A DNA stretch of 64,000 bases from Croceimicrobium sp963977415 (GTDB lineage: Bacteria > Bacteroidota > Bacteroidia > Flavobacteriales > Schleiferiaceae). The notes under the pieces were generated by a model. It was not told the origin of the DNA. It saw only the letters and a program-made list of their open reading frames with translations, and did not search any database. Made by a program: the position numbers and the translations under genes. This document shows, in pieces, positions 54,483-63,173 of the stretch (its first letter is position 1; each line of letters begins with the position of its first letter). The stretch covers positions 60,372 through 124,371 of the forward strand of contig CAXBOS010000012.1 in the NCBI GenBank assembly GCA_963977415.1, written 5' to 3'.

Positions 54483-55400
54483 ATGAACTTTATCGCTTTA
54501 AAAAACCTCCATCTTCAAAGACTTTGGTGGGCACTTGATAGTCCCGCCTTGTTGGCGCTGCCCTTGGTTACTCCTTACTTTATCGATGCGAAGCACCGCA
54601 GGCAAATACAGGAGGTTTTGCAGGCCTTAGATGCGGATGGAGAAAGAATAATCAATAGTTATTTCCAAAAGCTCGGACCAATGCCCATGGGGCGTTATTT
54701 CGAACAACTCTTTTTCTTCGCCATTCAACACGACTCGGAGTACGAGCTATTGGAAGAAAACCGCCAGATTTTTGAAGGGAAAATCACCCGGGGCGAGCTC
54801 GATTTAATTTTGCGCAACCAGCGTTCGGGTGCCATAGAACACTGGGAAATTGCCCTAAAGTTTTACCTGCAAATACAAGATGATGCCCAGCCAAAATACA
54901 TGTTGGGACCTAGCACGCGCGACAATTTGGGCAAAAAGCTGGAGAAGCTTTTAGGGGCGCAAATTCCCCTTTCGCAAATCGAAGAAATTCAAAAAGATTA
55001 TCCTGGCATAGAGCCAAAGCTGATGGTAAAAGGCATCTTCTTTTACCCCTGGCAGCAAAGCTGGAGCTTAAGCGAAGGGGCTAGTACTAATCACCTCAAA
55101 GGGGCTTGGCTTTCGCTAGATGCGCTCACTAGTTTTAACGATTCTTCTGGAAAATGGCTTTTACGTAAAAAACCCAATTGGATTGGTGGTTTGCAGCTTA
55201 AGGACGCGAAAACTCTTGTGAGTATTAGCGAAATCAAAACCCTTTGCCAAGAGGCTTTTAGCGAAGAAAAAGGACCCCAATTTATTAGTCGCTTTAGGCT
55301 TATGGATGGGATTTGGGAGGAGGAAAGTTATTTTTTTGTGTGTCCGAATGAATGGCCGGAAGACAGTATTGAGCAAGAGTATAGAGCATACAGAGTCTAA
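54483..55400 (+). CDS. DUF1853-family protein
   Basis: 305 residues, soluble. The segment ITRGELDLILRNQRSGAIEHWEIALKFYLQ (about 98-127) with Asp, Glu and Lys in nuclease-like spacing, and LGPSTRDNLGKKLEKLL, are typical of DUF1853, a PD-(D/E)XK-like fold of unknown function. The early region (RLWWALDSPALL) is also family-like. The last bases of the gene and its trailer (55364-55410) recur at 57743-57789. Confidence 0.85.
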   Translation: MNFIALKNLHLQRLWWALDSPALLALPLVTPYFIDAKHRRQIQEVLQALDADGERIINSYFQKLGPMPMGRYFEQLFFFAIQHDSEYELLEENRQIFEGKITRGELDLILRNQRSGAIEHWEIALKFYLQIQDDAQPKYMLGPSTRDNLGKKLEKLLGAQIPLSQIEEIQKDYPGIEPKLMVKGIFFYPWQQSWSLSEGASTNHLKGAWLSLDALTSFNDSSGKWLLRKKPNWIGGLQLKDAKTLVSISEIKTLCQEAFSEEKGPQFISRFRLMDGIWEEESYFFVCPNEWPEDSIEQEYRAYRV

Positions 55401-55410
55401 ACAATATTAC
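55364..55410 (+). repeat. 47-bp direct repeat, left copy (3' end of DUF1853 gene)
   Basis: Begins CAGTATTGAGCAAGAG and ends ATTAC. Five mismatches and no gap relative to 57743-57789. Confidence 0.8.
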
Positions 55411-55461
55411 TATTGTATAAACTCATGATCAAGGCTCCAATTCCTCATCCTTAAAACCTTA

Positions 55462-55782
55462 AACTCTTCTCTTAGTATGACGGTAGGGTGGAAATCGGTT
55501 TTCGGTTTAAAGAGCTGCGGCAGCTGCGAATTATCGGTAGCATTATGTTGAACGGGAGAACCAAGCTGCGGATTCTAGGTAATTTCTTGTATTTGTTTCG
55601 ATAATTTAGGTTTCAGGAATCTGGGCATTTCTAAAACGCGGATTTCCGCAGGTTTAGCGGATGAGCACGGATTTGATTTCGTTTGGACGGATGATTCCGA
55701 TTTTTAATTGGTGAGATGCTGAAACGAGTTCAGCATGACTCTAGAATGGAAGTCGTTTTTTTCAATTTCAATTCTAGGCGCA
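55462..55782. repeat. 321-bp direct repeat, copy 1
   Basis: Aligns without gaps to 57371-57691 (offset 1909) with about a dozen mismatches. It contains the palindromic AGAGCTGCGGCAGCTGCG motif, an ACGCGGATTTCCGCAGG motif, and the palindrome GCTGAA acga GTTCAGC at 55718-55735. Confidence 0.9.
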
Positions 55783-55784
55783 AA

Positions 55785-55810
55785 GTCACCCTGAATTTAT
55801 TTCAGGGTCT
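55785..55810. repeat. Palindromic intergenic repeat CCCTGAATTTATTTCAGGG
   Basis: CCCTGA-N7-TCAGGG hairpin with flanking GTCA and TCT. Other copies at 56392-56417, 57052-57077, 61608-61633 and 63229-63254. It is the inverse-orientation relative of the GCTGAA/TTCAGC palindrome. Confidence 0.85.
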
Positions 55811-55870
55811 CATTAATTGTAAAAAGCTCAAAACACAGATGATTTCAATTAGGCGGGGATTCCGTTTTTT

Positions 55871-55910
55871 ACCACCAAGCACACAAAGAAGGCACGAAGG
55901 ACACGGAGGG
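55871..55910. repeat. ACCACCAAGCACACAAAGAA-type intergenic repeat
   Basis: About 40 bp, followed by TCGGTAAA and GGCGCTCGAAG. Related copies at 56424, 61448, 61640 and 63778. This type of spacer repeat is widespread in bacterial genomes. Confidence 0.75.
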
Positions 55911-55988
55911 GCTTTCGGTAAATTAGGTGGCTGAGGCGCTCGAAGCGATTTGCTTTTTTTGTGTGGAAATGAGATGCTGAAACGAGTT

Positions 55989-56337
55989 ACCCATGACATC
56001 TTTTTTTACGCACTGATTTTCAATAGATATTTCACGATAAAGTAAGCCTTCCCAAGATAATCTAGACTCCTTTTTTGCATGATCAAAAAAGAAGGAAAAA
56101 AATCTAGGCTCCAATTCCTCACCTTCAAAATATTCTCCTTTGCCAAGCTCAGTGGGCGAGCTTCCTTTGGTCGCTTCCCAATTCGCTAGGGCAAAGGCTT
56201 TTATTTTGAAGCTTCGTAATTGAGGCCGGAAAACCTACTAATAATGATTTCGATAGATTGAAAATTAGACTTCGTATGCTTTTTTCGGGGTAACTGTCAT
56301 CAAATCTTCAAGGAATCTATTCCAGATTCTCTTTACT
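55989..56337. mobile_element. 349-bp element, copy 2 (diverged)
   Basis: Left end ACCCATGACATC after GATGCTGAAACGAGTT; right end CTCTTTACT before CAGCATGAC. Exactly 349 bp. The last 30 bases differ from the other copies (AAGGAATCTATTCCAGATTC). Inserted inside the GCTGAA/TTCAGC palindrome. Confidence 0.85.
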
Positions 56338-56391
56338 CAGCATGACTCTAGAATGGAAGTCGTTTTTTTCAATTTTAAGTCTATGCTCATA

Positions 56392-56417
56392 GTCACCCTG
56401 AATTTATTTCAGGGTCT
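56392..56417. repeat. Palindromic intergenic repeat (CCCTGA/TCAGGG), copy
   Basis: Same 26-bp hairpin as 55785-55810, identical in the stem. Confidence 0.8.
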
Positions 56418-56541
56418 GTTTTCACCACCAAGCACACAAAGAAGGCACTAAGAACACGGATGGGTTGTCGGTAAACTTGGTAACTAAGGCGCTCGAAGCG
56501 GTTTGCTTTTTTTGTGTGGAAATGAGATGCTGAAACGAGTT

Positions 56542-56997
56542 ACCCATGACATCTTTTTTAATGCACTGATTTTCAATGGATATTTCACGATAAAGTAATA
56601 CTTCTCAAGATGTTTTCTTTTCTTTTTCGGTTACGAACGGTTACCCTCTTTCAGAGGTGTTCGTGAGTTCCGCTTCGCTCCAGTAGATCGCAAAAGAAAC
56701 AACCGAACGAAGTGAGCTCAGCCATTCCTTTAAAAGAAAAATATGCATGGCTAAAAAGATCAAGGCTGCAATTCCTCACCTTCAAAATATTCTCCTTTGC
56801 CAAGCTCAGTGGGCGAGCTTCCTTTGGTCGCTTCCCAATTCGCTAGGGCAAAGGCTTTTATTTTAAAGCTTCGTAATTGAGGCCGAAAAACCTACTAATA
56901 ACGAATCAGACTAAATTGTAATATGAGTCTTCGTTCACCTGATTCCAAGCTACATGTCATCAAATCTTTTTGGTTTTAAAACCTAAAACTCTTCTCT
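56542..56997. mobile_element. Element copy 3, long variant (456 bp)
   Basis: Same flanks and ends as the 349-bp copies (ACCCATGACATC; AAAACTCTTCTCT). The middle carries a different, longer segment containing ACGAACGGTTACCCTCTTTC and AGAGGTGTTCGTGAG, a hairpin also present in copy 5. Confidence 0.85.
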
Positions 56998-57051
56998 CAG
57001 CATGACCCTAAAGTGGAAATCGGTATTCTAAATTTTAATTCTTAACGTTCC

Positions 57052-57077
57052 GTCACCCTGAATTTATTTCAGGGTCT
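57052..57077. repeat. Palindromic intergenic repeat (CCCTGA/TCAGGG), copy
   Basis: Same hairpin as at 55785-55810. Confidence 0.8.
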
Positions 57078-57254
57078 GTTTTAACCGCCAAACAAAGAAC
57101 AATTATTGTAAAAAACCCTCTGTGAACTTGGTGTAAACCTCCGTGGACTTTGTGGTAAAACATAGCGCAAAATGAGGTTTCGGTAAACCAGGTGGCTGAG
57201 GCGCTCGAAGCGCTTTGCGCTGAGCTCAAGAACTCCATTAAAATTAAAGTCTTG

Positions 57255-57370
57255 TTCATAATTGAGGCCGGAATACCTACTAATGACTATTTCGGCAAAA
57301 TGAAAATGGAAGCTTTCTATACCTTTTCTTGGGTAAATGTCATCAAATCTTCTTGGTTTTACCCGCGGAA
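57255..57370. mobile_element. Right-half remnant of the 349-bp element
   Basis: ATAATTGAGGCCGGAATACC through GTCATCAAATCTTCTTGG and ACCCGCGGAAAACTC; the left half is missing. Its right side runs directly into the second copy of the 321-bp repeat. Confidence 0.7.
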
Positions 57371-57691
57371 AACTCTCCTCTTAGTATGACCCTAGAGTGG
57401 AAATCGGTTTTCGGTTTAAAGAGCTGCGGCAGCTGCGAATTATCGGTAGCATTATGTTGAACGGGAGAACCAAGCTGCGGATTCTAGGTAATTTCTTGTA
57501 TTTGTTTCGATAATTTAGGTTTCAGGAATCTGGGCATTTCTAAAACGCGGATTTCCGCAGGTTTAGCGGATGAGCACGGATTTGATTTCGTTTGGACGGA
57601 TGATTCCGGTTTTTAATTGGTGAGATGCTGAAACGAGTTCAGCATGACCCTAGAGTGGAAGTCGTTTTTCTCAATTTTAATTCTAGGCGCA
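57371..57691. repeat. 321-bp direct repeat, copy 2
   Basis: Ungapped match to 55462-55782. Together with the 47-bp tail repeat it suggests that a segment of this region was duplicated in tandem. Confidence 0.9.
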
Positions 57692-57742
57692 TGGTTACCC
57701 CTAAGAGTAGAGTTTTTTTATACCGTCAATAACCCTGTAAAT

Positions 57743-57789
57743 CAGTATTGAGCAAGAGAACAGAGCATACAGGGTCTAAACAGAATTAC
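57743..57789 (+). repeat. 47-bp direct repeat, right copy
   Basis: Matches the DUF1853 gene's 3' end (55364-55410) with five mismatches; no gene precedes it here. It lies about 95 bases before the next start codon. Confidence 0.8.
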
Positions 57790-57882
57790 CAACCGAAAAC
57801 CCATCTCACTACTCACTACTAATATCTCTGTACTAACCTCTGTACTAATCTTTTCCCTATTTTCGAAAATCGAATTGCGTGC

Positions 57883-58398
57883 ATGAAAAATCTTAAATCT
57901 CTGGTAGTTTTCCTCTTTCTGTTTTTTGCCGTATTTCTAGCGGTGGAAAGCATGCAGGCTTATCTCTTTGATGATCAAACGGAGAACTGGAAAATCATTT
58001 CTATAAGTTTGATTTCCGCGGCGGTTTTCATCTATCCTCCTTATCGCAAGGGCCTTAAACCAGCCGATATTTTAAAGTACAGTTATACTTGTGTAGATGC
58101 GTCAAATGTTAACTGGGATCATCTTTATGAAAAGATTGAAAAACAGTTTAACCCAGCTGAATTTAAGACCCGCTTTTCTGCCGAAAGGCCCGAAATACGC
58201 ATCCGGCGAAAGCCGCGCTTTAAGAATATTGGGGAGCTAATAAGCATTAAGGCGAAAGGAAATAAAGTTTGTATTTTTAGCCGACCTGCCTATGGCCTCG
58301 CACTTTTTGATGCGGGAGAATGCTATCACAGTCGCCAACAAATTTTATCACTTCTCGCAGAAGCCCCACAACAAAAAATAAATCCCAACGTATTCTAA
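57883..58398 (+). CDS. Hypothetical membrane-anchored 171-aa protein
   Basis: Two N-terminal TM helices (about 5-25 and 38-54), then a soluble domain with basic patches (RFSAERPEIRIRRKPRFKN) and a conserved-looking YGLALFDAGECYHSRQQI near the end. Family not recognised. It is 11 bases upstream of the DUF2147 gene, so they are probably co-transcribed. Confidence 0.65.
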   Translation: MKNLKSLVVFLFLFFAVFLAVESMQAYLFDDQTENWKIISISLISAAVFIYPPYRKGLKPADILKYSYTCVDASNVNWDHLYEKIEKQFNPAEFKTRFSAERPEIRIRRKPRFKNIGELISIKAKGNKVCIFSRPAYGLALFDAGECYHSRQQILSLLAEAPQQKINPNVF

Positions 58399-58409
58399 TA
58401 AAACCATTT

Positions 58410-58826
58410 ATGTCTCGACTATTTATTGCACTTTTTGCCCTTCTCATCAGCACTAATCTCAGCGCGCAAAGCGCCCAAGAGAAAGCCATTTTGGGCACCT
58501 ACTTCGCCCCGAAGAAAGACGCGAAGATTGAGATTTACCAAAAAGGAGGCCGCTATCATGGTAAATTTACTTGGCTAGAAATTGGCGACAAAGACATCAA
58601 TAATCCCGATCCTAAACTGCGCTCGCGTGAGCTGTTAGGCATGACCTTTATTAGCAATTTCCGTTACGAGGATGAAGAATACGTGGACGGTAAAATTTAC
58701 GATCCCCAAACGGGTGATACCTACGATTGCATTATGTGGCTGGAAGGCACAGACCTTATGGTACGCGGCTATATGGGCTTTTCTATGTTTGGGCGAACGG
58801 AGACCTTTACGCGGGTGAAATCGTAA
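58410..58826 (+). CDS. Secreted DUF2147-family protein
   Basis: 138 residues. Signal peptide 1-21 (MSRLFIALFALLISTNLSAQ). Family pattern complete: ILGTYFAPKKDAKIEIYQKGG, YHGKFTW, DINNPDPKLRSRELLG, KIYDPQTGDTYDC, LMVRGYMGFSMFGRTETFTRV. DUF2147 proteins form small beta-barrels in the periplasm, function unknown. An eroded paralogue is at 17585-17974. Eleven bases separate it from the upstream membrane protein. Confidence 0.92.
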   Translation: MSRLFIALFALLISTNLSAQSAQEKAILGTYFAPKKDAKIEIYQKGGRYHGKFTWLEIGDKDINNPDPKLRSRELLGMTFISNFRYEDEEYVDGKIYDPQTGDTYDCIMWLEGTDLMVRGYMGFSMFGRTETFTRVKS

Positions 58827-58892
58827 ACCAGCCTAGCCTTTGGGCTCATTGAGATTAGAGCCTAACATTAGCCAAACGTAAAGAAATTGAAA

Positions 58893-59393
58893 ATGATACT
58901 AGAATACATATCCGATAAGGGATTTATACTCGGCACTACTACTTTTAATTGGGGTGAGTCTAGAGAGTTGATAAGAGAGAAGCTGAAGAATCGACACGAA
59001 CAGGATGATGACATACTTGATATGGCCCAATCATTTAGCAAGGATTTAAACCATAATATCGAACGAAGGAGAGACATTTACGAAGATCTTGAAAATGAAG
59101 AAAACTATTTCTTTTTAAGCTATGACCATATGAATGGTCTTAAAGAACTAGAGGTTCACTGGGGAATCAGGGTTCACGTTGATAATGTTGAAATGGAATT
59201 TGAGAAGGACATAGATATTTATTTAAAGCAACTCAAATCTAAGGGACATGAGTACAAAGAACTTGAGCAAGGGAACTATATTTTTAAGGAATTAAAATTT
59301 ACCATAGCCGATTCTGCATCCATGGGTGGAGATGGAAACGCTCTCTCTTACTTCTATGCAGGTGAAAATATTGAGCACTTAATTGAAGAATAA
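58893..59393 (+). CDS. Hypothetical 166-aa soluble protein
   Basis: Start chosen at the ATG at 58893; a TTG two codons earlier is possible. No signal peptide. Acidic, mixed alpha/beta (ILEYISDKGFILGTTTFNWGESRELIREKLKN ... DIYEDLENEENYFFLSYDHMNGLKELEVHWG). The size and charge are like immunity-type proteins of contact toxins, but no toxin is adjacent and I cannot assign it. Isolated gene. Confidence 0.6.
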   Translation: MILEYISDKGFILGTTTFNWGESRELIREKLKNRHEQDDDILDMAQSFSKDLNHNIERRRDIYEDLENEENYFFLSYDHMNGLKELEVHWGIRVHVDNVEMEFEKDIDIYLKQLKSKGHEYKELEQGNYIFKELKFTIADSASMGGDGNALSYFYAGENIEHLIEE

Positions 59394-59469
59394 AGAGGGT
59401 GACTTTTGGCGGATAAAAATTGCGATTTTAACTCGCACAATACCTAGCAAAAATGTTGCAGCTACTTAA

Positions 59470-60102
59470 ATGAAAACAGCCATCGCCATATTGACCTTAA
59501 CCTTTTTCACCTTTTCCTGTAAAGACAAAGAAAATTCCTTGAGCACTAAAAGTGAGCAAATAATTGGACTAGACAGTTTAACTAATACCGAGACAAAAGC
59601 TTCTCAACCGACTATTGACCTAATTTACGAAACTGGAAATCTAAAATTGTTTGGCGACACAACTATTGAAGAAGATAAAATCTCATCCGCATCAATAAAA
59701 TTTGAGCCTTATATTGGCTTTAACGACTTTAGCGTTGCAGCAATTGATCATAAAAAATATGCTGAACTTGATCTAAAATCGAACAGGGTAGCAAATAGCT
59801 ATCGAACAAGACTTCGAGAAGGTTATAAATCCGACACAGCAAACTTTGGCGGACATTATACATTCATATATTTTGGATGCGGCTCACCTTGTCAAGGCAG
59901 CTTGCTTATAGACCGAAAAACTGGAAAAGTTTATGACTCTCCCGGTGCTTCAGGTGGTTATGATTACCAAGTTGATAGCAGAATGTTAATTGTAAATCCG
60001 CCAGGTACAAATGGTTTTTATCACGACTGCCCCTATTGCAAACCAATAATTTACATTTTCAACGAGCAGACAAAATCATTTGAAGAACGACTGCGAAAAT
60101 GA
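59470..60102 (+). CDS. Hypothetical lipoprotein (210 aa)
   Basis: Lipoprotein signal MKTAIAILTLTFFTFSC. Conserved-looking core NFGGHYTFIYFGCGSPCQGSLLIDRKTGKVY with paired Cys, then a second Cys pair (YHDCPYCKPIIYIF), suggesting disulfides. Proteins with 'GHYT...WGCGTxC' cores are frequent lipoproteins or secreted proteins of unknown function. It has 76 bases of spacer upstream. Confidence 0.7.
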   Translation: MKTAIAILTLTFFTFSCKDKENSLSTKSEQIIGLDSLTNTETKASQPTIDLIYETGNLKLFGDTTIEEDKISSASIKFEPYIGFNDFSVAAIDHKKYAELDLKSNRVANSYRTRLREGYKSDTANFGGHYTFIYFGCGSPCQGSLLIDRKTGKVYDSPGASGGYDYQVDSRMLIVNPPGTNGFYHDCPYCKPIIYIFNEQTKSFEERLRK

Positions 60103-60249
60103 AATTAACCACGCAAAGCGAAAATAAACCTAAGCCTCTTTTAGGCCTTCTCCGCTTCAAAATCGGGGTAGACAGAAGAGACCTGTATTTGTCTTTTTAC
60201 GCCAAGCTCCCTTTAAAAACCTAAATTCAACCACAAAAATCAACCACTC

Positions 60250-61434
60250 TTGCCGCAAATAGCCAAAATTATCATCATTGTTTTAATGAGCTTTAGCTTG
60301 GCGGGACAAGTCCTTTTTAAGAAACTCCCCGACTTCCCAGGCAGCGCTCGCGATGATGCCTTTGCCTTTTATCATAAAGGTTTTATTTACGCAGGATTCG
60401 GCCTAGACCAAGGTTTTACGCATCGCAACGATTGGTGGCGCTATAATCTAGCCACAGCCGAGTGGCAGCAATTGGAAAATCCGCCTCTAAGTCCGCGGCA
60501 GTATGTGAGAGGTTTTGTAATCGGCGACAGCCTTTATCTCTTTGGCGGACAAGGTCCGAATGGTGAATTTTACGGAGACTTTTACCGCTACTCTATCCTC
60601 GAAGATGAATGGAAAGCTCTCGCCGATCCTCCCTGGGGAGCACGCTGGGCGGGTGTGGGTTTTAGCATTGGCCGGACAGGTTACCTTGGCTTAGGTTATA
60701 ATGGACAGGAAAGCTTTAAGGACCTTTGGGCTTATAATGTTCAAGAAGATAACTGGCAAGAAAAAGCCAGTTTACCGGGCCCTGGACGAGCTAAAGGCTA
60801 TACTAGCGTTTTAGAAAATAAGGTAGCCGTGGGCGCTGGCCTTATTGAGGATTCTTCCGGTTTGCAGATCTTGGCCGACCATTATTTTTATTATCCCCTA
60901 AGCGATCGTTGGGAGAAGCAAGATTTTTTAGCGATTCCGGGCAGCTATTTCTTCGCAAGTTCCAGTTATCAGCAAGCTCTTTTATTAGGAGGCTTTAGTC
61001 GTAGTAACAATCGCAATACTTTATCAAGTAGCTTGGAGATTATAAACTTTGCAAAGGAAGAAAGTGACGTTTACGATATTGATACTTTACCTTTTCGTCG
61101 TGGTGGGAATTTCATTAAAATTGATGACCAAAATTACTTTTTGCTCTGGGGTTTAGACTCCAACTTTCGTCGTATTAATGCCTTCTATAGCTTGGAGCTG
61201 AGTCCGCCACAGACGGCCATTAACACCCAAGTTTATCCCAACCCCTTGCGCCAACATTTGGTTTGGGTACAGTGCAACCAAAGCCAAGATATCGCTATTT
61301 TCTCTTTAGCCGGAGAGCGAGTATATCAAGCTTCTCAAGGGGCGGGTTTAGTGCTTCATTCTATACCCCAACAGCTTCAGGGTTTGTGTTTTTTATGGGT
61401 AGGTAAGGAGTGTTTTAAAATTTGGGTGGAATAA
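60250..61434 (+). CDS. Kelch-repeat protein with T9SS-like C-terminus
   Basis: 394 residues if the TTG at 60250 is used: it gives MPQIAKIIIIVLMSFSLAGQ as a signal peptide, whereas the ATG at 60286 would leave too short a hydrophobic core. About five or six Kelch motifs (GDSLYLFGGQGPNGEFYGDFYRYSILEDEW, GYLGLGYNGQESFKDLWAYNVQEDNW) form a beta-propeller. The C-terminus VYPNPLRQHLVWVQCN ... CFLWVGKECFKIWVE resembles a T9SS sorting domain. Likely a surface protein binding glycans or proteins. Confidence 0.8.
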   Translation: MPQIAKIIIIVLMSFSLAGQVLFKKLPDFPGSARDDAFAFYHKGFIYAGFGLDQGFTHRNDWWRYNLATAEWQQLENPPLSPRQYVRGFVIGDSLYLFGGQGPNGEFYGDFYRYSILEDEWKALADPPWGARWAGVGFSIGRTGYLGLGYNGQESFKDLWAYNVQEDNWQEKASLPGPGRAKGYTSVLENKVAVGAGLIEDSSGLQILADHYFYYPLSDRWEKQDFLAIPGSYFFASSSYQQALLLGGFSRSNNRNTLSSSLEIINFAKEESDVYDIDTLPFRRGGNFIKIDDQNYFLLWGLDSNFRRINAFYSLELSPPQTAINTQVYPNPLRQHLVWVQCNQSQDIAIFSLAGERVYQASQGAGLVLHSIPQQLQGLCFLWVGKECFKIWVE

Positions 61435-62016
61435 GGTGTTCTTTTTTACCACCAAGAACACGAACACGGAGGGGCTATCGGTAAACCAGTTGGCTGAGGC
61501 GCTCGAATTCACGGGGCTTTGAGCTGTAGTAAAACGAGATGCTGAAACGAGTTCAGCATGACCCGAGAGTGGAAATCGGTATTCTACATTTTAATCCTCA
61601 ACGTGCCGTCACCCTGAATTTATTTCAGGGTCTGTTTTTACCACCAGGCACACCAAGAAGGCAATAAGAACACGGAGGGGCTATCGGTAAACGAGTTGGC
61701 TGAGGCGCTCGAAGTCACGGGGCTTTGAGTTGTTGCAAAACGAGATGCTGAAACGAGTTCAGCATGGCCCTAGAGTGGAAATCGGTATTCGGTTTAAAGA
61801 GCTGCGGCAGCTGCGAAATATCGGTAGCATTATGTTGAACGGGAGAACAAAGCTGCGGCAGCTGCGGATTCTTGGTGATTGCATTTCGGTTTTGTTTGAG
61901 CACATTGTTAAAATCCCGAAGGGATGACATTATAGTAGAAATCTGGTATCGTAAAGGAAACTAAACCCTGAAAGGGTGACACTTATCATTGGCCTGGTAG
62001 CCGCGCTTTTTTTATA
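61435..62016. repeat. Repeat island without genes
   Basis: A composite of about 190 bp occurs twice in tandem (61447-61637 and 61638-61790): ACCACCA spacer repeat, GGCTGAGGCGCTCGAA, ACGGGGCTTTGAG, and the GATGCTGAAACGAGTTCAGC palindrome (61538-61562 and 61744-61768). A third partial copy of the AGAGCTGCGGCAGCTGCG module (about 61797-61880) and a CCCGAAGGGATGACATTATA repeat (61915-61942) follow. Confidence 0.85.
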
Positions 62017-62367
62017 CTAGTTATTTTTTTGTATCAGGTTGTCTATTTCCTTTTTCAACTTTGGAAGATGAGTGGTTAAAACTGACCAAATATTTTCATC
62101 GGAAATATTATCATATGCATGAATCACTTGATTTCTTAGACCTATTATAGAGCGTGCATTTGAAATCTGTTCAATGAAATTTTCATCGCGTTTTAAGATT
62201 CTGTTTATTGCTTCACCGACAATTTCTCAGTCTCGTTCAACAGCTCTTTTAAGCATTACATTTTCCTGATACTCAAAAAAGTTTCTTTCTCTTTCATCAA
62301 AATAGCTGTCAACCTCTTCAATGGCTAATTTTATGTCATAGAGCCACTTTAGGATTTTTTCATCCAT
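62017..62367 (-). pseudogene. hepT: HepT-family toxin with in-frame stop
   Basis: 116 codons from the ATG at 62367 to the TAG at 62017. The frame is interrupted by one TGA at codon 47 (AVERD-stop-EIVGEAINRIL), where HepT proteins usually have a Glu/Leu. The rest is intact, including the catalytic Arg-x4-His (RNQVIHAYD). HepT is a HEPN RNase toxin. It overlaps the antitoxin gene by 8 bases (62360-62367). The nonsense codon should abolish the toxin unless read through or a sequencing error. Confidence 0.85.
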
Positions 62368-62659
62368 AAATCAATTCTTTGTTGCGGTTAATTGATTTAA
62401 TTAGAATCGGGTTTTTTAAAGTCTGTTCCTCTATCAAATCAATTTCCCGGCCCAAAAGGCTTTTTAATTCACCTTTGAAATTCATGTAATTTTCGAAATA
62501 GCCAGCTAGTTCTATGGGTTTGAATTTAACTAGAAAGTCTAAGTCACTTTTTTCCGTGAAATTTGAGGTCAGAGCTGAACCAAAAAGGTAAATTCTGTCC
62601 ACATTGTATTTGCTACAGATAGAATTTAATTTGTCAATATGATTCTCAATCACTTTCAT
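62360..62659 (-). CDS. mntA: MntA-type minimal nucleotidyltransferase antitoxin
   Basis: 99 residues. NTase motif G27-S28 ... D39-L40-D41 (YLFGSALTSNFTEKSDLDFL) and the conserved EIDLIEEQTLKNP tail. MntA antitoxins adenylylate a tyrosine of HepT and neutralise it. It starts the two-gene unit, overlapping hepT by 8 bases. It is surrounded by repeat islands, as is usual for accessory toxin-antitoxin loci. The NTase looks intact while its toxin partner is not. Confidence 0.92.
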   Translation of the reverse strand: MKVIENHIDKLNSICSKYNVDRIYLFGSALTSNFTEKSDLDFLVKFKPIELAGYFENYMNFKGELKSLLGREIDLIEEQTLKNPILIKSINRNKELIYG

Positions 62660-62824
62660 GCTATCAAAAATACTTAAAATCCACGACGAAGAATGGGTCG
62701 CATCTAATTATTCCAATGGGTGCGCTTGAACGCAGATTTGTGCAGATTGAGCGGATGGTAGCAGATCGGTTTTTGTGAAAGTGGATGATTTCGTTTTTCA
62801 ATGGTGAAGATGCTGAAACAAGTT
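62660..62824. other. Spacer with eroded intergenic repeat
   Basis: Contains AACGCAGATTTGTGCAGATT with GAGCGGATGG, related to the ACGCGGATTTCCGCAGG module at 55635, and the GATGCTGAAACAAGTT half-palindrome that precedes the element. Confidence 0.6.
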
Positions 62825-63173
62825 ACCCATGACAGATTCATTTAGTAATTCCGTTTCTTAACACTGCTTCTCGATACAGTAAATCTTCTCAAGATATTTT
62901 AGACTCCTTTTTTGCATGATCAAAAAAGAAGGAAAAAAATCTAGGCTCCAATTCCTCTCTTCAAAAATCTTTATGAAATGCAAGCTCGGTGGGCGAGCTC
63001 CTCACGTCGCTTCCCAACTCACTAAGCCTTTCATTTTAATTTTTGGCGATCGTAATTGAGGCCGGAAAACCTACTAATAATGATTTCGATAGATTGACAA
63101 TTGGAACTTTCTATGCTTTTGTTTCCTATATGTCATCAAATCTTCTTGGTTTACCCGCGGAAAACTCTTCTCT
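62825..63173. mobile_element. 349-bp element, copy 4
   Basis: Between GATGCTGAAACAAGTT and CAGCATGAC. Left end ACCCATGAC, right end AAAACTCTTCTCT. Exactly 349 bp. It has the AAGCTCGGTGGGCGAGCT hairpin and the CCTTTTTTG / CAAAAAAGAAGG hairpin. Confidence 0.88.

Noticed and set aside
55716..57389. Short ORFs in the repeat island (for example 55716-55934, 57192-57389)
   Set aside because: They consist of repeat modules and mobile-element sequence and are not conserved as frames between copies.
62017..62367. Recoded TGA (selenocysteine or alternative code) in hepT
   Set aside because: No SECIS-like hairpin was noticed and TGA serves as an ordinary stop elsewhere in the window.
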